NCBI GenBank assembly: GCA_017619635.1
Contig: JAFZRZ010000071.1
Coordinates: 1-64,000 of the forward strand
Direction: 5' to 3'
DNA length: 64,000 nt
From: Lachnospiraceae bacterium
GTDB lineage: Bacteria; Bacillota; Clostridia; Lachnospirales; Lachnospiraceae
The notes under the pieces are model-generated. The model did not search any database. It saw only the letters and a program-made list of their open reading frames with translations, and was not told the DNA's origin. How positions within the stretch are numbered: position 1 is the stretch's first letter; each line of letters begins with the position of its first letter. Shown in pieces: positions 48,674-57,609 of this stretch. The translations under genes were made by a program, and so were the position numbers.

Positions 48674-49525
48674 TCAGTTTATTTCGAAATCGAGAAGCTC
48701 CTCATCAAGCTCATTATTAATATCTTCGCTATCGTCAGATTCTGTTGAGGTGTCCATGTCGTCGTTTCCTTCTCTTGCTCCGCATTTTGAACAATATGAA
48801 TGGCTGACATAGTCTTTTAAAGATACCTGATCATATGGCTCAAATATGGGAAGATAGTCAGTGTACTTATTCATCTGTCTGCCACATACCGGGCAATCGA
48901 ATGTTGCTACATCTCTGTATCCTTCTTCGTTTATAAGGCTCTCATATTCTTCGTCTTCCATGAGAGTGAACGGATCTTCTGCTATCACACGCCAGTAATC
49001 TCCGCATTCAACTTCCGGACATATGAAATCGTCTTCTGTTATCTCGATATCATCTCTATCACTGTAAGAACCTCTGAATACGCTGCCACAGTTTGTGCAG
49101 GTTGCGACTGCATGACGTCCGTAACCACTGTTCACAGTCTCTATGACTTCAAATTTTTCTCCGGATTTGCATGTAGGACAATACAGTGGCATTACTTTTA
49201 TGGAACCACCGGCAAGATATTCGTATGATTCGAATTTCTTCGGTTTGTTCTTACTTGCTTTATCTGATGAAATATCTTCATCGATGATGAATCCGTCATA
49301 ATAAGAGTTGTCTACAGCATCGTCTGCCTCAAGTTTGAACTTGCCCCATAAGACAAATGCTACTACTGCACCTACGAATGAGAAAAATGCTATATTCTTT
49401 AACACTAAAAATACGGGACTTTCGGAGTTACGTACCGTTCTCTTGAGTCTCGCATGTGCATATATTGCCATTATAAATACAAGTGCCGAGCCGATCATTG
49501 CGATCATTGATATTACGATATTCAT
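48674..49525 (-). CDS. Membrane protein with several zinc knuckles, 283 aa
   Basis: Two N-terminal membrane helices are followed by a soluble part with CPTC...CTNC, CPVC...CSKC pairs and an acidic end. The function is unknown. Confidence 0.75.
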   Translation of the reverse strand: MNIVISMIAMIGSALVFIMAIYAHARLKRTVRNSESPVFLVLKNIAFFSFVGAVVAFVLWGKFKLEADDAVDNSYYDGFIIDEDISSDKASKNKPKKFESYEYLAGGSIKVMPLYCPTCKSGEKFEVIETVNSGYGRHAVATCTNCGSVFRGSYSDRDDIEITEDDFICPEVECGDYWRVIAEDPFTLMEDEEYESLINEEGYRDVATFDCPVCGRQMNKYTDYLPIFEPYDQVSLKDYVSHSYCSKCGAREGNDDMDTSTESDDSEDINNELDEELLDFEIN

Positions 49526-49642
49526 AAAATATTTACCTCCCTACTTTTAAGTATGGAATATATTAAATTATTTTATCCATTTAAATGCATATTTAACGTG
49601 TAAATATATAAATTGGAGAATAATTACATAAAGGAGGAAAAT

Positions 49643-50899
49643 ATGGAAGCTGTATTAGCACCAAATGAGTCGTATCTGGAAATGACTTTTACCAAGGAAA
49701 CAGCTACAGGAAGGGGACTTAACAATCGTTTAACGATGGAACGTCTCGACAGTGGTCTGTTTCAGGTTACCGAAGGCCGCATCGGTATCACTATTGGCGT
49801 ACATAAACCCAAGGTTTATACTCTTCCCATGGAAGAATGGCATGATTATTATGCTAAAAAGATAACAATGGGTTATACTCTGTTCGCCACAGAGAAGACC
49901 GAGGCTAAAAAGGTCGTTAAGAACATTGCCTCATTAAATGGTATCCAGTTTAAGCCTCTTGAGGATAAAGGTGTACAGAATATCATTCAGAGACTGATAG
50001 GTTTTACCAATCAGTTGATGGAGCAGCAGTACACTGTTAAAGTCGAGAATATATCTGATTCCATGATCGAACGTGGTCGTGACATATTAGATGACCTGGC
50101 TTTAAACTATAAGGATATGTCCGTAGCCGAGTTTAACAATAAGTTGAAAGTTCTGTTCGCAGTGATTCCTAGACGTATAGATAATCTCGGTAAGAAACTC
50201 GCAAAGAGAAATGTTGATTTTCAGGATATCGTAGCAAATGAGCAGGAACTGTTCGATGTAATGGTATCCCAGATAAAGAATCTGGAGATTGAAAAGAACA
50301 ACAATAATAAGACTATCCTTGAAGGCTATAACCTTGAGTGGCGTGAAGTTACTCCCGATGAGGAGTCATGGATCCGTAGAAAGATGGGGTGTGAAGGTTC
50401 TCGATATGTCCGTGCATGGCGCATTACCAACAAGACTACAGAAGACAGATTTGATGCTTTCTGTAAGAAAGAAGGTCTTACCGATAAACATGGCATTGAA
50501 AGACTGTTCCACGGCAGCAGGTCGGAAAATTTCTGGTCTATCATTACTACCGGACTTACGATCAACCCTACAGGTGTTGTTATAACCGGTAAGATGTTCG
50601 GTAACGGTACTTATTTTGCACCAGATGCGTGCAAATCAATGGGTTATACTGACAGAACGGGCTCACGTTGGGCTAATGGTTCAAGCTCTACCGGTTTCCT
50701 CGGCATTTATAAGGTTGCAGTAGGTAATCCTGCTTCTCCTCAAAGTGCTGGCTCTTATACATGGCAGGGTCTTAAAAAAGGCGGCTACCACTCTGTATGG
50801 TGTAAGCGAGGAGGAAAGATAGGACTTAGAATGGACGAGGTTGTCGTATATCAGGACTGTCAGGATACGATCGAATACCTTATTGAAGTAGGTATGTAA
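49643..50899 (+). CDS. PARP-type ADP-ribosyltransferase (WGR-HD-CAT layout)
   Basis: The 418-residue protein has an N-terminal WGR-like region (about 1-95), a helical regulatory-like region (about 120-215, NNKLKVLFAVIPRRIDNL) and a PARP catalytic domain. The H-Y-E triad is present: H290 in LFHGSR, Y324 in GNGTYFAPDA and E399 in RMDEVVVYQD. It would transfer ADP-ribose from NAD+ to protein or nucleic acid, probably on DNA binding. The start at 49643 is set by AAAGGAGG. It is plus-strand with its own terminator. Confidence 0.92.
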   Translation: MEAVLAPNESYLEMTFTKETATGRGLNNRLTMERLDSGLFQVTEGRIGITIGVHKPKVYTLPMEEWHDYYAKKITMGYTLFATEKTEAKKVVKNIASLNGIQFKPLEDKGVQNIIQRLIGFTNQLMEQQYTVKVENISDSMIERGRDILDDLALNYKDMSVAEFNNKLKVLFAVIPRRIDNLGKKLAKRNVDFQDIVANEQELFDVMVSQIKNLEIEKNNNNKTILEGYNLEWREVTPDEESWIRRKMGCEGSRYVRAWRITNKTTEDRFDAFCKKEGLTDKHGIERLFHGSRSENFWSIITTGLTINPTGVVITGKMFGNGTYFAPDACKSMGYTDRTGSRWANGSSSTGFLGIYKVAVGNPASPQSAGSYTWQGLKKGGYHSVWCKRGGKIGLRMDEVVVYQDCQDTIEYLIEVGM

Positions 50900-50902
50900 T
50901 AG

Positions 50903-50936
50903 AAAAAGAGGGATTTGTTTCCCTCTTTTTTTAGGT
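50903..50936 (+). terminator. Terminator of the PARP gene
   Basis: AAAGAGGGA-TTTGTT-TCCCTCTTT, then TTTT. Confidence 0.88.
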
Positions 50937-50974
50937 TTCTTGATAAAAATGTGCAACTATTATTTTGCTTTCTT

Positions 50975-51436
50975 TTACCAACATGTCCTGTGATGCCATA
51001 CAAGCTCGTTTTCGACTTCATCTGTCAGCTTGACTGAATATATGTCATGAGTATTGATCTGTCCGACAACAGATTCTATTATAATCTTTATATTCTGTAT
51101 ATTCGTTGCGAAGAGTTCTTCTTTGTCCTCCCCTATTCTCTTTTTGATGATCGAGAGTGTATTGGATATTAACTCTTCTTCGGGCAAACCCTTGTTTAGA
51201 TTTTCCAATGTGGCATAATATGTCGGATACAGAAGCTCTTTTCTGAAATCCTCCGGCATGTCATATCTGCTGAATCCAAGAGAGTCTATATCTTCTGTGA
51301 TGAACTGTCCGCAGTCATCATGCTGGCGCATGGTCACGATCTTATCTTTGTATTTAAAATAGTCTGTTATGCCATAATGTGTTTCGTATATCTTACCACA
51401 GTACGGGCACTTTGTTATTCTTTCTTCTCCAACCAT
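50975..51436 (-). CDS. Zinc-ribbon protein, 153 aa
   Basis: CPYCGKIY near the N-terminus and a downstream DDCGQF could form a zinc site; the rest is helical. It is cotranscribed after the helicase-nuclease at 51451. The function is unknown. Confidence 0.72.
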   Translation of the reverse strand: MVGEERITKCPYCGKIYETHYGITDYFKYKDKIVTMRQHDDCGQFITEDIDSLGFSRYDMPEDFRKELLYPTYYATLENLNKGLPEEELISNTLSIIKKRIGEDKEELFATNIQNIKIIIESVVGQINTHDIYSVKLTDEVENELVWHHRTCW

Positions 51437-51450
51437 ATCTTTTCCTTTCT

Positions 51451-53460
51451 TTACATCGCCTTTTTCTTTATAGGCTTTTTAACTACTGCTGTTGGTCCGT
51501 TCTTTTTTGCTTTTGATTTCTCGGATTTAGCCTTTTTCTTTTTCTCGGACATTCTTATAGGCTCGTCATCTTCTTCTGACATCTCAAGAAGATCAACATT
51601 TAATTTCTCTATATAATCATCAAAATCTTCGCGTAACTTTCTGGGAGGGTAATAAGCGTTAACAGCGCCTTTAGTAATGGCTATTGTTACTGCATCTAAA
51701 AATGCCATTTTGTCAGGCACTTCTATCTCGTACATCGAATTGTCTCTTACGTTCCATAAGATACCCCTTTTAAGTCCGCTCGCTACCATATAACTTGCAC
51801 ACTGTAAAAAGTGTTCATGTGTTAATTCTGACACAAATTTGAGTTCATAGACAGTTCCGTCTTTAACTACGTCCATGATGCCGACTGCTCTGAACATTTC
51901 AAGATCATCACCCGGATAAGCAAAAGGTATCTTGCATACCACCTGAACTGCCTCATCTCTGACAAATATCTGAGATAGTCTATTAATGAGTTTTTCTCTT
52001 TCGGATTCTTTTACGAATGGAGTGTCCACCTGATTTACGTATCGATTCTGATTAGTTTCAACAGATGTCTGAAAAAGTATCTTTTTCTCCAAAGGCCAAT
52101 TTATATCATATGACTTGTAAAGAAACTCTTTTTCACATGCGACCAATGTCTGTTTGATACTTTCGTCTATTTCATATTTATTGAAGTAATTGGCTTCCTG
52201 ATATGTTCCTACGCAGGGAGACAGGTCTATAAGCCCGTCACAGGTGTCTATGTCTATGACAGAGTTATCTTCCTGCATTATTCGATTAACCTTAAGTAAT
52301 GCATAAGCATTTTCAACCTGCTCCTTAAACTTAAAGTCAAACATTTGTGACATGATGCAGTCATCAGTTATCTTATTGCTGTCCTCTCCTTTCATTATAT
52401 CTTCCGGAGTTAAAAGTTTTTGTCTCTTTGGAATCTCACTTATATTTTTATACGCGTCCGGTATTACGAATATGATATGTTCTTTTCCTCGTGAAGCCGC
52501 AACGCAAAAGATATTCCTTAAAATGTTGTATTTTACCTGTGGCTGTGAAAGTCGCATGCTCCAATAAGCGACATTGAAATCAAATACTGCACAGACTTTT
52601 CTCTCTAATCCCTTGCTGCTGTCAAAAGTTGTGAATATAGCACTTTTTTCTGTCGGAGCAACTCTGCCTCTGTCGGTTTCGTTTATGCTTGCATAGACAG
52701 TGGTCTTGTTAAATTTGCCCGGGTATTTATCTTCCAGTCTGTTGAGAGTGTCTGATAATGAACCAAGTCTTGCTCCGAGGCATAAGATGTCTTCGCATCT
52801 CTGTTCTTTTAAAAATTCTATGACATCTTCCTCGTACATCGTCTCAACTTTACAGTTTGCATTTACGCCTACGATCTTTTTATTCCATATCCGTCCGAGA
52901 TTCTCTGCTATACCTGCGGACAGTCTGAAACATTGTGTGAATTCCAGAGTTATATGCTCGCCGAGGAATTCGTTTATAAATGGAGGAACTTCTAATGTTG
53001 TCTTATCATAGATCTTCTGTTCCATATCTCCAACGGCAATTATCTGTATGCCGGGGTTTGCCTCTTTTATTATATTGAGCATCGTTGCCAGCTCTGTTTC
53101 GATATCCTGGTACTCGTCTAATAACAGAACGTCAAAGTGCTTGATTGGAGGTTTAACCTTATTGAATGTCTGTATTATATCAGAAATGCCGACTTTTATC
53201 CCAAGCTTGCATAAACATGAATACGCGTATCCGTGATAATTGCTCACTACGGCATTGTTTTGTGTTATTTTTGCTTTTGCATCGATCTTTAGCAGTCTGT
53301 TATATGTCAGATACAGTATACTCGTTCTTTCTGGATAAGCTTCGCACAGCTGTTGTATAGCTGTTGTTTTTCCGGATCCGATACATGCATCTACAAGTAT
53401 GTTGTGGCCCTCAAGAGCTTTTTCTACGAATAACTGCTGTTCTTTTGATAGTGTTACCAT
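51451..53460 (-). CDS. SF1 helicase with C-terminal PD-(D/E)XK nuclease domain
   Basis: The 669-residue protein has a UvrD-type helicase core: Walker A DACIGSGKTTAIQ, DVLLLDEYQDIE, AVGDMEQKIYDKT, TFDSSKGLERKVCAVF and VAASRGKEHIIFV. The C-terminus has FRAVGIMDVVKDGTVYELKFVSE...QCASYM, the D...ExK...Q arrangement of RecB-like nucleases, then a basic tail. It probably acts in end processing or recombination. A class B promoter lies upstream. Confidence 0.88.
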   Translation of the reverse strand: MVTLSKEQQLFVEKALEGHNILVDACIGSGKTTAIQQLCEAYPERTSILYLTYNRLLKIDAKAKITQNNAVVSNYHGYAYSCLCKLGIKVGISDIIQTFNKVKPPIKHFDVLLLDEYQDIETELATMLNIIKEANPGIQIIAVGDMEQKIYDKTTLEVPPFINEFLGEHITLEFTQCFRLSAGIAENLGRIWNKKIVGVNANCKVETMYEEDVIEFLKEQRCEDILCLGARLGSLSDTLNRLEDKYPGKFNKTTVYASINETDRGRVAPTEKSAIFTTFDSSKGLERKVCAVFDFNVAYWSMRLSQPQVKYNILRNIFCVAASRGKEHIIFVIPDAYKNISEIPKRQKLLTPEDIMKGEDSNKITDDCIMSQMFDFKFKEQVENAYALLKVNRIMQEDNSVIDIDTCDGLIDLSPCVGTYQEANYFNKYEIDESIKQTLVACEKEFLYKSYDINWPLEKKILFQTSVETNQNRYVNQVDTPFVKESEREKLINRLSQIFVRDEAVQVVCKIPFAYPGDDLEMFRAVGIMDVVKDGTVYELKFVSELTHEHFLQCASYMVASGLKRGILWNVRDNSMYEIEVPDKMAFLDAVTIAITKGAVNAYYPPRKLREDFDDYIEKLNVDLLEMSEEDDEPIRMSEKKKKAKSEKSKAKKNGPTAVVKKPIKKKAM

Positions 53461-53526
53461 TTTTTACTTCTCCATAAATTGCGATATTATTCCTTAAATG
53501 GTTAATAATAATCATCTCCTTTAAAT

Positions 53527-53566
53527 AATATAGGGTATAAAAATCACTGTTTAAAATTTTGTGCAA
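53527..53566 (-). promoter_or_regulatory. Class B promoter
   Basis: TTGCAC, 28 bp, TATATTATTT. Confidence 0.7.
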
Positions 53567-53580
53567 AAATTTAAACATAA

Positions 53581-53610
53581 TAAAAACCCCGACATATGTC
53601 GGAGCTTTTA
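53581..53610 (-). terminator. Intrinsic terminator
   Basis: AGCTCCGACATATGTCGGGGT, then TTTTATT. Confidence 0.82.
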
Positions 53611-53617
53611 ATGGACA

Positions 53618-54112
53618 TCAGTTGATGTAATCGTCGTAATCTCCTGCGGCAAAAGCGCCACATTCCTGATGGAAGTTACAATCCTCAAGAAGATCTTCGA
53701 TCTTTTTCCTATGTTTGCCTGCTTTGTGAAGCAGAGCAAGGTTTTTGATATCTTCCGGCGTGAATCCGAAACCAAGCGGTTCTGACAAATCGCAACCGTC
53801 TTTAACAGAACTAAATGCCTTGTCAAAGTCCAATCTGATGTCTATAGACGTGAATATCGTTTTGTAGTCTACGATACCCATTTCGTCTATGACTGTGCCT
53901 CTGATGACATCTTCAGTCATCTTTATGGCGGTGTCTCTGTCGGTTGTCTTGATAAGATCTCTCAAGACACCTTCAGTGATTAACGGAACCCAATATTCGG
54001 TAAATGAACGTTTCGCATCGTCAGACATTTCATAATCAGGTTCAGTAAGTCTACACAGAGCTGTGTATACCTGCATAGCTTTTTCTCTTCTTTTTTCCAT
54101 GTCCATATTCAT
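53618..54112 (-). CDS. Hypothetical helical protein, 164 aa
   Basis: The start at 54112 follows AAAGGAG. It is acidic and helical, with a C-terminal CNFHQECGAF. The family is unknown. Confidence 0.73.
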   Translation of the reverse strand: MNMDMEKRREKAMQVYTALCRLTEPDYEMSDDAKRSFTEYWVPLITEGVLRDLIKTTDRDTAIKMTEDVIRGTVIDEMGIVDYKTIFTSIDIRLDFDKAFSSVKDGCDLSEPLGFGFTPEDIKNLALLHKAGKHRKKIEDLLEDCNFHQECGAFAAGDYDDYIN

Positions 54113-54140
54113 GTTCTCCTTTCTTTTATGCGACACTATA

Positions 54141-54167
54141 AATATGCTGATTATTGGCGTAAATAAA
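54141..54167 (-). promoter_or_regulatory. Class A promoter
   Basis: TTTATT, 15 bp, CATATTTATAGTG. Confidence 0.78.
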
Positions 54168-54192
54168 CGCCGGTATGAACCGACGTTTTTAA
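54163..54192 (-). terminator. Intrinsic terminator
   Basis: AACGTCGG-TTCA-TACCGGCGTTTATTT. It ends the methyltransferase gene; its tail carries the class A TTTATT. Confidence 0.78.
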
Positions 54193-54217
54193 TGAATATT
54201 AAATTGTTTTATCCTCC

Positions 54218-55168
54218 TTATGCAGCTACTGCCCATACACCTCTTGAGTCATGAACAAACAGATTGCTCATCTGGAGTGTCTGGCGTATCTTTGCCTGCC
54301 AGTTCATGTTACTCTTTGCCTTTTCATGTCCTTCGATCTCTGAATAGATCTCTTCAAGAGAGGCATTTCGTCCTATCTTCTTTAATGCTGCATATACAAC
54401 ATCTCTCCAAGTAGAAGTCTTTGAATCTCTTGTATCCATTTCATACTTCTGAGGAAGCTGAAAATTGATGAGATAAGGCGCGAGTTTCTTGAGAACCATT
54501 ATATACTCATGTACGATCGGAACAAAGTTCCTGTTTGTGTATGTTCTGCCATCACTTACACAGTTGTGCTGTGCTTTGATGATGACCTGCTCAAGTTCTC
54601 CGGGCTTTACTATGTCTGTGAACATAGAATGAAAGCCTCCACGTCTTACATCTCCCATAAGTATCGACATTCTGGCACCGGGTTCCATCGCTGAGTAATA
54701 TTTCATTACTATCTCATTAAGAGTCTTCATGAAAATATCCCACGGCATCTGTCCAAGATCTGATTTAGATAATTCTCCTGTCGGATCCTTGTACATGGAA
54801 CCCGCATAAGGTATCTTTATCTCTGCTCCATAAGGTGGGTGCATGAAGATCTGGTCTGCTCCGTAAAATTCTTCCGGAACCTCGTCTGTTACTGCGTTTA
54901 CATTGAGTATCCCGGGTCTGACGGGATTAGGATTAAGATCTGCGCCGACATAAGATATCCCCATGTCCTTTGTTACATCATAACCTGTACCGGAACCTGC
55001 GAACAGTTCTGAAAACTTCTTTGTGTGGTATTTCCACATAAGAAATGCCTGTATCCAGCCGGAACAGTTTCCTCTCCACTTTCGATCTCCCCAAGGGCCC
55101 CTGTCTTCAAACGACAGCAATGTAGAGTCATTCTGCTGACAACGAGCGATAATGTCATTCCTATTCAT
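54218..55168 (-). CDS. DNA methyltransferase-like protein with C-terminal winged helix
   Basis: The 316-residue protein starts at 55168 after AAAGGAG. SAM motif I is LFAGSGTGYDV and the catalytic motif is HPPYG, in place of D/NPPY, typical of N6/N4 amino-methyltransferases. The C-terminal 60 residues (WRDVVYAALKKIGRNASLEEIYSEIE) look like a HARE/winged-helix DNA-binding domain. It is a solitary methyltransferase, possibly for evasion of host restriction. Confidence 0.78.
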   Translation of the reverse strand: MNRNDIIARCQQNDSTLLSFEDRGPWGDRKWRGNCSGWIQAFLMWKYHTKKFSELFAGSGTGYDVTKDMGISYVGADLNPNPVRPGILNVNAVTDEVPEEFYGADQIFMHPPYGAEIKIPYAGSMYKDPTGELSKSDLGQMPWDIFMKTLNEIVMKYYSAMEPGARMSILMGDVRRGGFHSMFTDIVKPGELEQVIIKAQHNCVSDGRTYTNRNFVPIVHEYIMVLKKLAPYLINFQLPQKYEMDTRDSKTSTWRDVVYAALKKIGRNASLEEIYSEIEGHEKAKSNMNWQAKIRQTLQMSNLFVHDSRGVWAVAA

Positions 55169-55206
55169 GTTTTTATTCTCCTTTCCAAATTCATTGTTAC
55201 AACGTA

Positions 55207-55233
55207 AATATGAGGATTGTGAGAGATAATAAA
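55207..55233 (-). promoter_or_regulatory. Class A promoter
   Basis: TTTATT, 15 bp, CATATTTACG, then TTGTAACAATGAA. A second CATATTTATTATC lies about 21 bp upstream, after a TTGCAC box. Confidence 0.75.
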
Positions 55234-55264
55234 TATGAGTATTCTTGGATAAAATTTTGTGCAA

Positions 55265-55302
55265 AAAAAATACACCCTTGAATGAACAAGAGTGTTTTAT
55301 CG
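55265..55302 (-). terminator. Intrinsic terminator
   Basis: AAAACACTCTTG-TTCATT-CAAGGGTGTATTTTTTTTGCAC. Confidence 0.85.
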
Positions 55303-55316
55303 AATATTAAGTTGTG

Positions 55317-55493
55317 CTATTCGTTGGCAGCTTCATGCATATCGGAACAGCTTTCCTTTTCATACCCTATGTTGGATAATTCTTCGGAAGTTATGCCCAT
55401 TCCGCGTATAAGGTCATGAGTGACCTGCTTGGATACATTAATAGCCCATTCAAGAGCATTAATGATTATCTCCTCTGAACGTGTCTTATCCAT
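55317..55493 (-). CDS. Small protein, 58 aa
   Basis: The frame starts MDKTRSEEIIINALEWAINV. GGAGG lies 8 bases before its ATG, which overlaps the previous stop (TAATG). It is helical and acidic. The function is unknown. Confidence 0.72.
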   Translation of the reverse strand: MDKTRSEEIIINALEWAINVSKQVTHDLIRGMGITSEELSNIGYEKESCSDMHEAANE

Positions 55494-55936
55494 TAAACTG
55501 CCTCCTTGTATGCGATCAGGTAATGAATGTTGCCCATTACATCAACGTATGAAAGACGCGTGTATGACGCGTTATCACGTTCGATCTTCATCTTCGCCTT
55601 ATAGCGGTGATACTTCTGGGCTATCTTCAGAAAAGCTTCAGGACTTGTGCAATCCTTTGTCTCTTCGCATAATTCAAACGAATTGTCAAAATCATTTGAG
55701 AGACAGAAAGGAACACGTTTGGGATTAGTAAGGCTTACCTTTCCCGTATATGCGGTAGATGTCTTAACATTTCCGCAGTTTCCTGAAACGATCTTTATGC
55801 TATCAGTCACTAACTGACCTATGCGATCAGCAGTTATATGATCGTACTTTATAGATGTACTCGGGTGGGATATCTTTACATTGAAATATCCGTCCGGCAA
55901 AAGATCTGCGTCTACTATGAGATTTCCTATCTTCAT
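55493..55936 (-). CDS. Hypothetical protein, 147 aa
   Basis: No family was recognised. A beta-rich N-terminus is followed by helices. There is no clear Shine-Dalgarno; a strong hairpin (CGTCCCCG-CA-CGGGGGCG) ends about 16 bases before the ATG, so translation may be regulated by the leader. Confidence 0.7.
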   Translation of the reverse strand: MKIGNLIVDADLLPDGYFNVKISHPSTSIKYDHITADRIGQLVTDSIKIVSGNCGNVKTSTAYTGKVSLTNPKRVPFCLSNDFDNSFELCEETKDCTSPEAFLKIAQKYHRYKAKMKIERDNASYTRLSYVDVMGNIHYLIAYKEAV

Positions 55937-55939
55937 ATT

Positions 55940-56011
55940 GAACTCTTTTACGCCCCCGTGCGGGGACGTAGGCTGCCTTTTCAGCCTGTTCCCCTTAAGG
56001 GAGTGCTAAAG
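55940..56011 (-). promoter_or_regulatory. Structured leader with three hairpins
   Basis: CCCTTAAGGG, GGCTG-AAAAG-GCAGCC and CGTCCCCG/CGGGGGCG follow each other between two genes. No T-tract is present. The function is unknown; translational control or RNA processing is possible. Confidence 0.45.
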
Positions 56012-56410
56012 TTAATATTCTTCGGGCCATCTGCCTTCGATGACATCACTTCTTGTAATATCGTGATAATCCCGTGGAAGACCTAAAAACTGACCATCAT
56101 ATGAAAGTATCTTTACGATCTTCTTGTCATCACGCTGTACGGCGTTATAAAGTATTCTGTCGGCTGTCTCAAGAAGGCTTGATTCGTTTACTTCATAAGA
56201 GAGAATATCGCCCTTTGAATCTCTGACTGTTACGCCATTGCATTCGTTGACATATATCTCTCCGAAGACTTCATCACCCTTCATCAGCGAATATATCTGG
56301 TCATCGCCATAATCACGTCCGCCTGAAAAAGACCATGCCTTCCAGTATACCTGAAGAGCACCTGTCTGGACATCATCGAGAACTTTTAATACATCACTTA
56401 CTGTATTCAT
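56012..56410 (-). CDS. Hypothetical protein, 132 aa
   Basis: No family was recognised. TTAGGAGG lies upstream. It follows the 61-residue gene by 9 bp. Confidence 0.73.
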   Translation of the reverse strand: MNTVSDVLKVLDDVQTGALQVYWKAWSFSGGRDYGDDQIYSLMKGDEVFGEIYVNECNGVTVRDSKGDILSYEVNESSLLETADRILYNAVQRDDKKIVKILSYDGQFLGLPRDYHDITRSDVIEGRWPEEY

Positions 56411-56419
56411 AGTTACCTC

Positions 56420-56605
56420 CTAATTCCATTTGTACGGATACTCTCCGCTTACCTTCCATACTACTGCTTCATCATCTGTGTAGGCTTGAAGACCTGTCAC
56501 TTCATAGTACATGTCACAGGCTATTGATTTAGCCTCGTTTTCATTGTCCGCTTCTATGTTAGGAAAAACATATCCATAGACGCATACATCGTATGTCTGA
56601 TCCAT
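56420..56605 (-). CDS. Small protein, 61 aa
   Basis: ATAGGAG lies before the ATG. It is beta-alpha-beta by eye (YDVCVYGYVFPNIEADNENE). It is first in a unit with the 132- and 147-residue genes. Confidence 0.68.
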   Translation of the reverse strand: MDQTYDVCVYGYVFPNIEADNENEAKSIACDMYYEVTGLQAYTDDEAVVWKVSGEYPYKWN

Positions 56606-56634
56606 ATCTTCTCCTATCCGTCACTTTCCCTCTG

Positions 56635-56690
56635 CATAGGGTAGCGACAAAATCATTTACCCATGCAGGGGCTGTTATCAGAATAGAGAA
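56635..56690 (-). promoter_or_regulatory. Long leader hairpin
   Basis: CCCCTGCATGGGTA pairs with TACCCTATGCAGAGGG around a 14-base loop, directly before the ribosome-binding site of the 61-residue gene. Confidence 0.5.
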
Positions 56691-56743
56691 CATAGCACTT
56701 GAATATTCAATTTATATCTCCAATCAATGTTCTTTATGATTGT

Positions 56744-56770
56744 AATATGCTGAATTTTGTGCAAAATAAA
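56744..56770 (-). promoter_or_regulatory. Class A promoter containing a TTGCAC box
   Basis: TTTATT, 15 bp, CATATTACAATC. The 15-bp spacer itself begins TTGCACAAAAT. Confidence 0.68.
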
Positions 56771-56795
56771 AGGGCTGACGATTCAACCCTTTTTT
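56765..56795 (-). terminator. Intrinsic terminator
   Basis: AAAAGGGTTGA-ATCG-TCAGCCCTTTTATTTTG. Confidence 0.8.
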
Positions 56796-56802
56796 AATGA
56801 AC

Positions 56803-57333
56803 TCAATCATTGATGCTTGATAACAGTATCCAACTGAGATTCTCGTTGCCATACTGTAACGCCAGTATATCAGGCACAGCCTCTGTTATATCGCTGTAAG
56901 AAATTCTCACAGGCTCTTTAGACAAAAGCATTCCGCCGTCATACTCTCCGGTGGCCAGCTGATTAGGATCGTAGATGCTATAGTAGATATAGTCTGTATA
57001 GCCTTCTTCGATATCGTCCTTTTCAAGATTGCTGCCGTCTCCTTCAGAGATGACTACGATCTGACTTGCGTAAGGAACGAATATCGTAATGTCAGCATAA
57101 GGATCTCTTTTGATCTCGATCGGTGCAGGATCGTATGAATCAGGGACATAGATATCGCTCGCCTTAAGGGCGCTTATTATCTGATTCTGGACAGTATCAT
57201 AATCTTTTCCGAATATGATAGCTTCTCCTTCATCTCCCACCTTATCTTCATTCTCGATCGTGATATTCTTCGATTCGAGAAAATCCTCGAAAACATCGAT
57301 GACTGTTGCTACGGTTTCTTTGCAAAAATTCAT
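56803..57333 (-). CDS. Hypothetical acidic protein, 176 aa
   Basis: No family was recognised. It is acidic and mixed alpha/beta. GAAGGAGG lies upstream. Confidence 0.73.
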   Translation of the reverse strand: MNFCKETVATVIDVFEDFLESKNITIENEDKVGDEGEAIIFGKDYDTVQNQIISALKASDIYVPDSYDPAPIEIKRDPYADITIFVPYASQIVVISEGDGSNLEKDDIEEGYTDYIYYSIYDPNQLATGEYDGGMLLSKEPVRISYSDITEAVPDILALQYGNENLSWILLSSIND

Positions 57334-57367
57334 ATTGTCCTCCTTCTCTATATATGTTCGTATTATA

Positions 57368-57394
57368 AATATGTGAGATACTAGAAATTATAAA
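57368..57394 (-). promoter_or_regulatory. Class A promoter
   Basis: TTTATA, 15 bp, CATATTTATAATACG. Confidence 0.72.
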
Positions 57395-57411
57395 TTAATA
57401 TTCTTGCACAA

Positions 57412-57442
57412 AAAAAAGAGCCGTATGAGCGACTCTTCTTTA
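57412..57442 (-). terminator. Intrinsic terminator
   Basis: AAGAGTCG-CTCAT-ACGGCTCTT, then TTTTTTG. Confidence 0.82.
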
Positions 57443-57446
57443 GTAG

Positions 57447-57608
57447 TTAGAATTTGTTTTTGTTGCCACACCATGGACAGAATCGATAAACCTTGCTATT
57501 AAGGAATTCGAATTCTGCGTCACATTCTGGGCACACATGGAATGTTTTACCATCTCGCTTGATGACCTTCCACTTAAAGCCTAATTGTGGCGATCTGAAA
57601 CCTTTCAT
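57447..57608 (-). CDS. Zinc-ribbon protein, 53 aa
   Basis: CPECD and CPWCG make one zinc site (FHVCPECDAEFEFLN...RFCPWCG). GAGGAG lies within the end of the preceding gene, so translation is coupled. It resembles the small zinc proteins encoded elsewhere in the window. Confidence 0.75.
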   Translation of the reverse strand: MKGFRSPQLGFKWKVIKRDGKTFHVCPECDAEFEFLNSKVYRFCPWCGNKNKF

Positions 57609-57609
57609 A

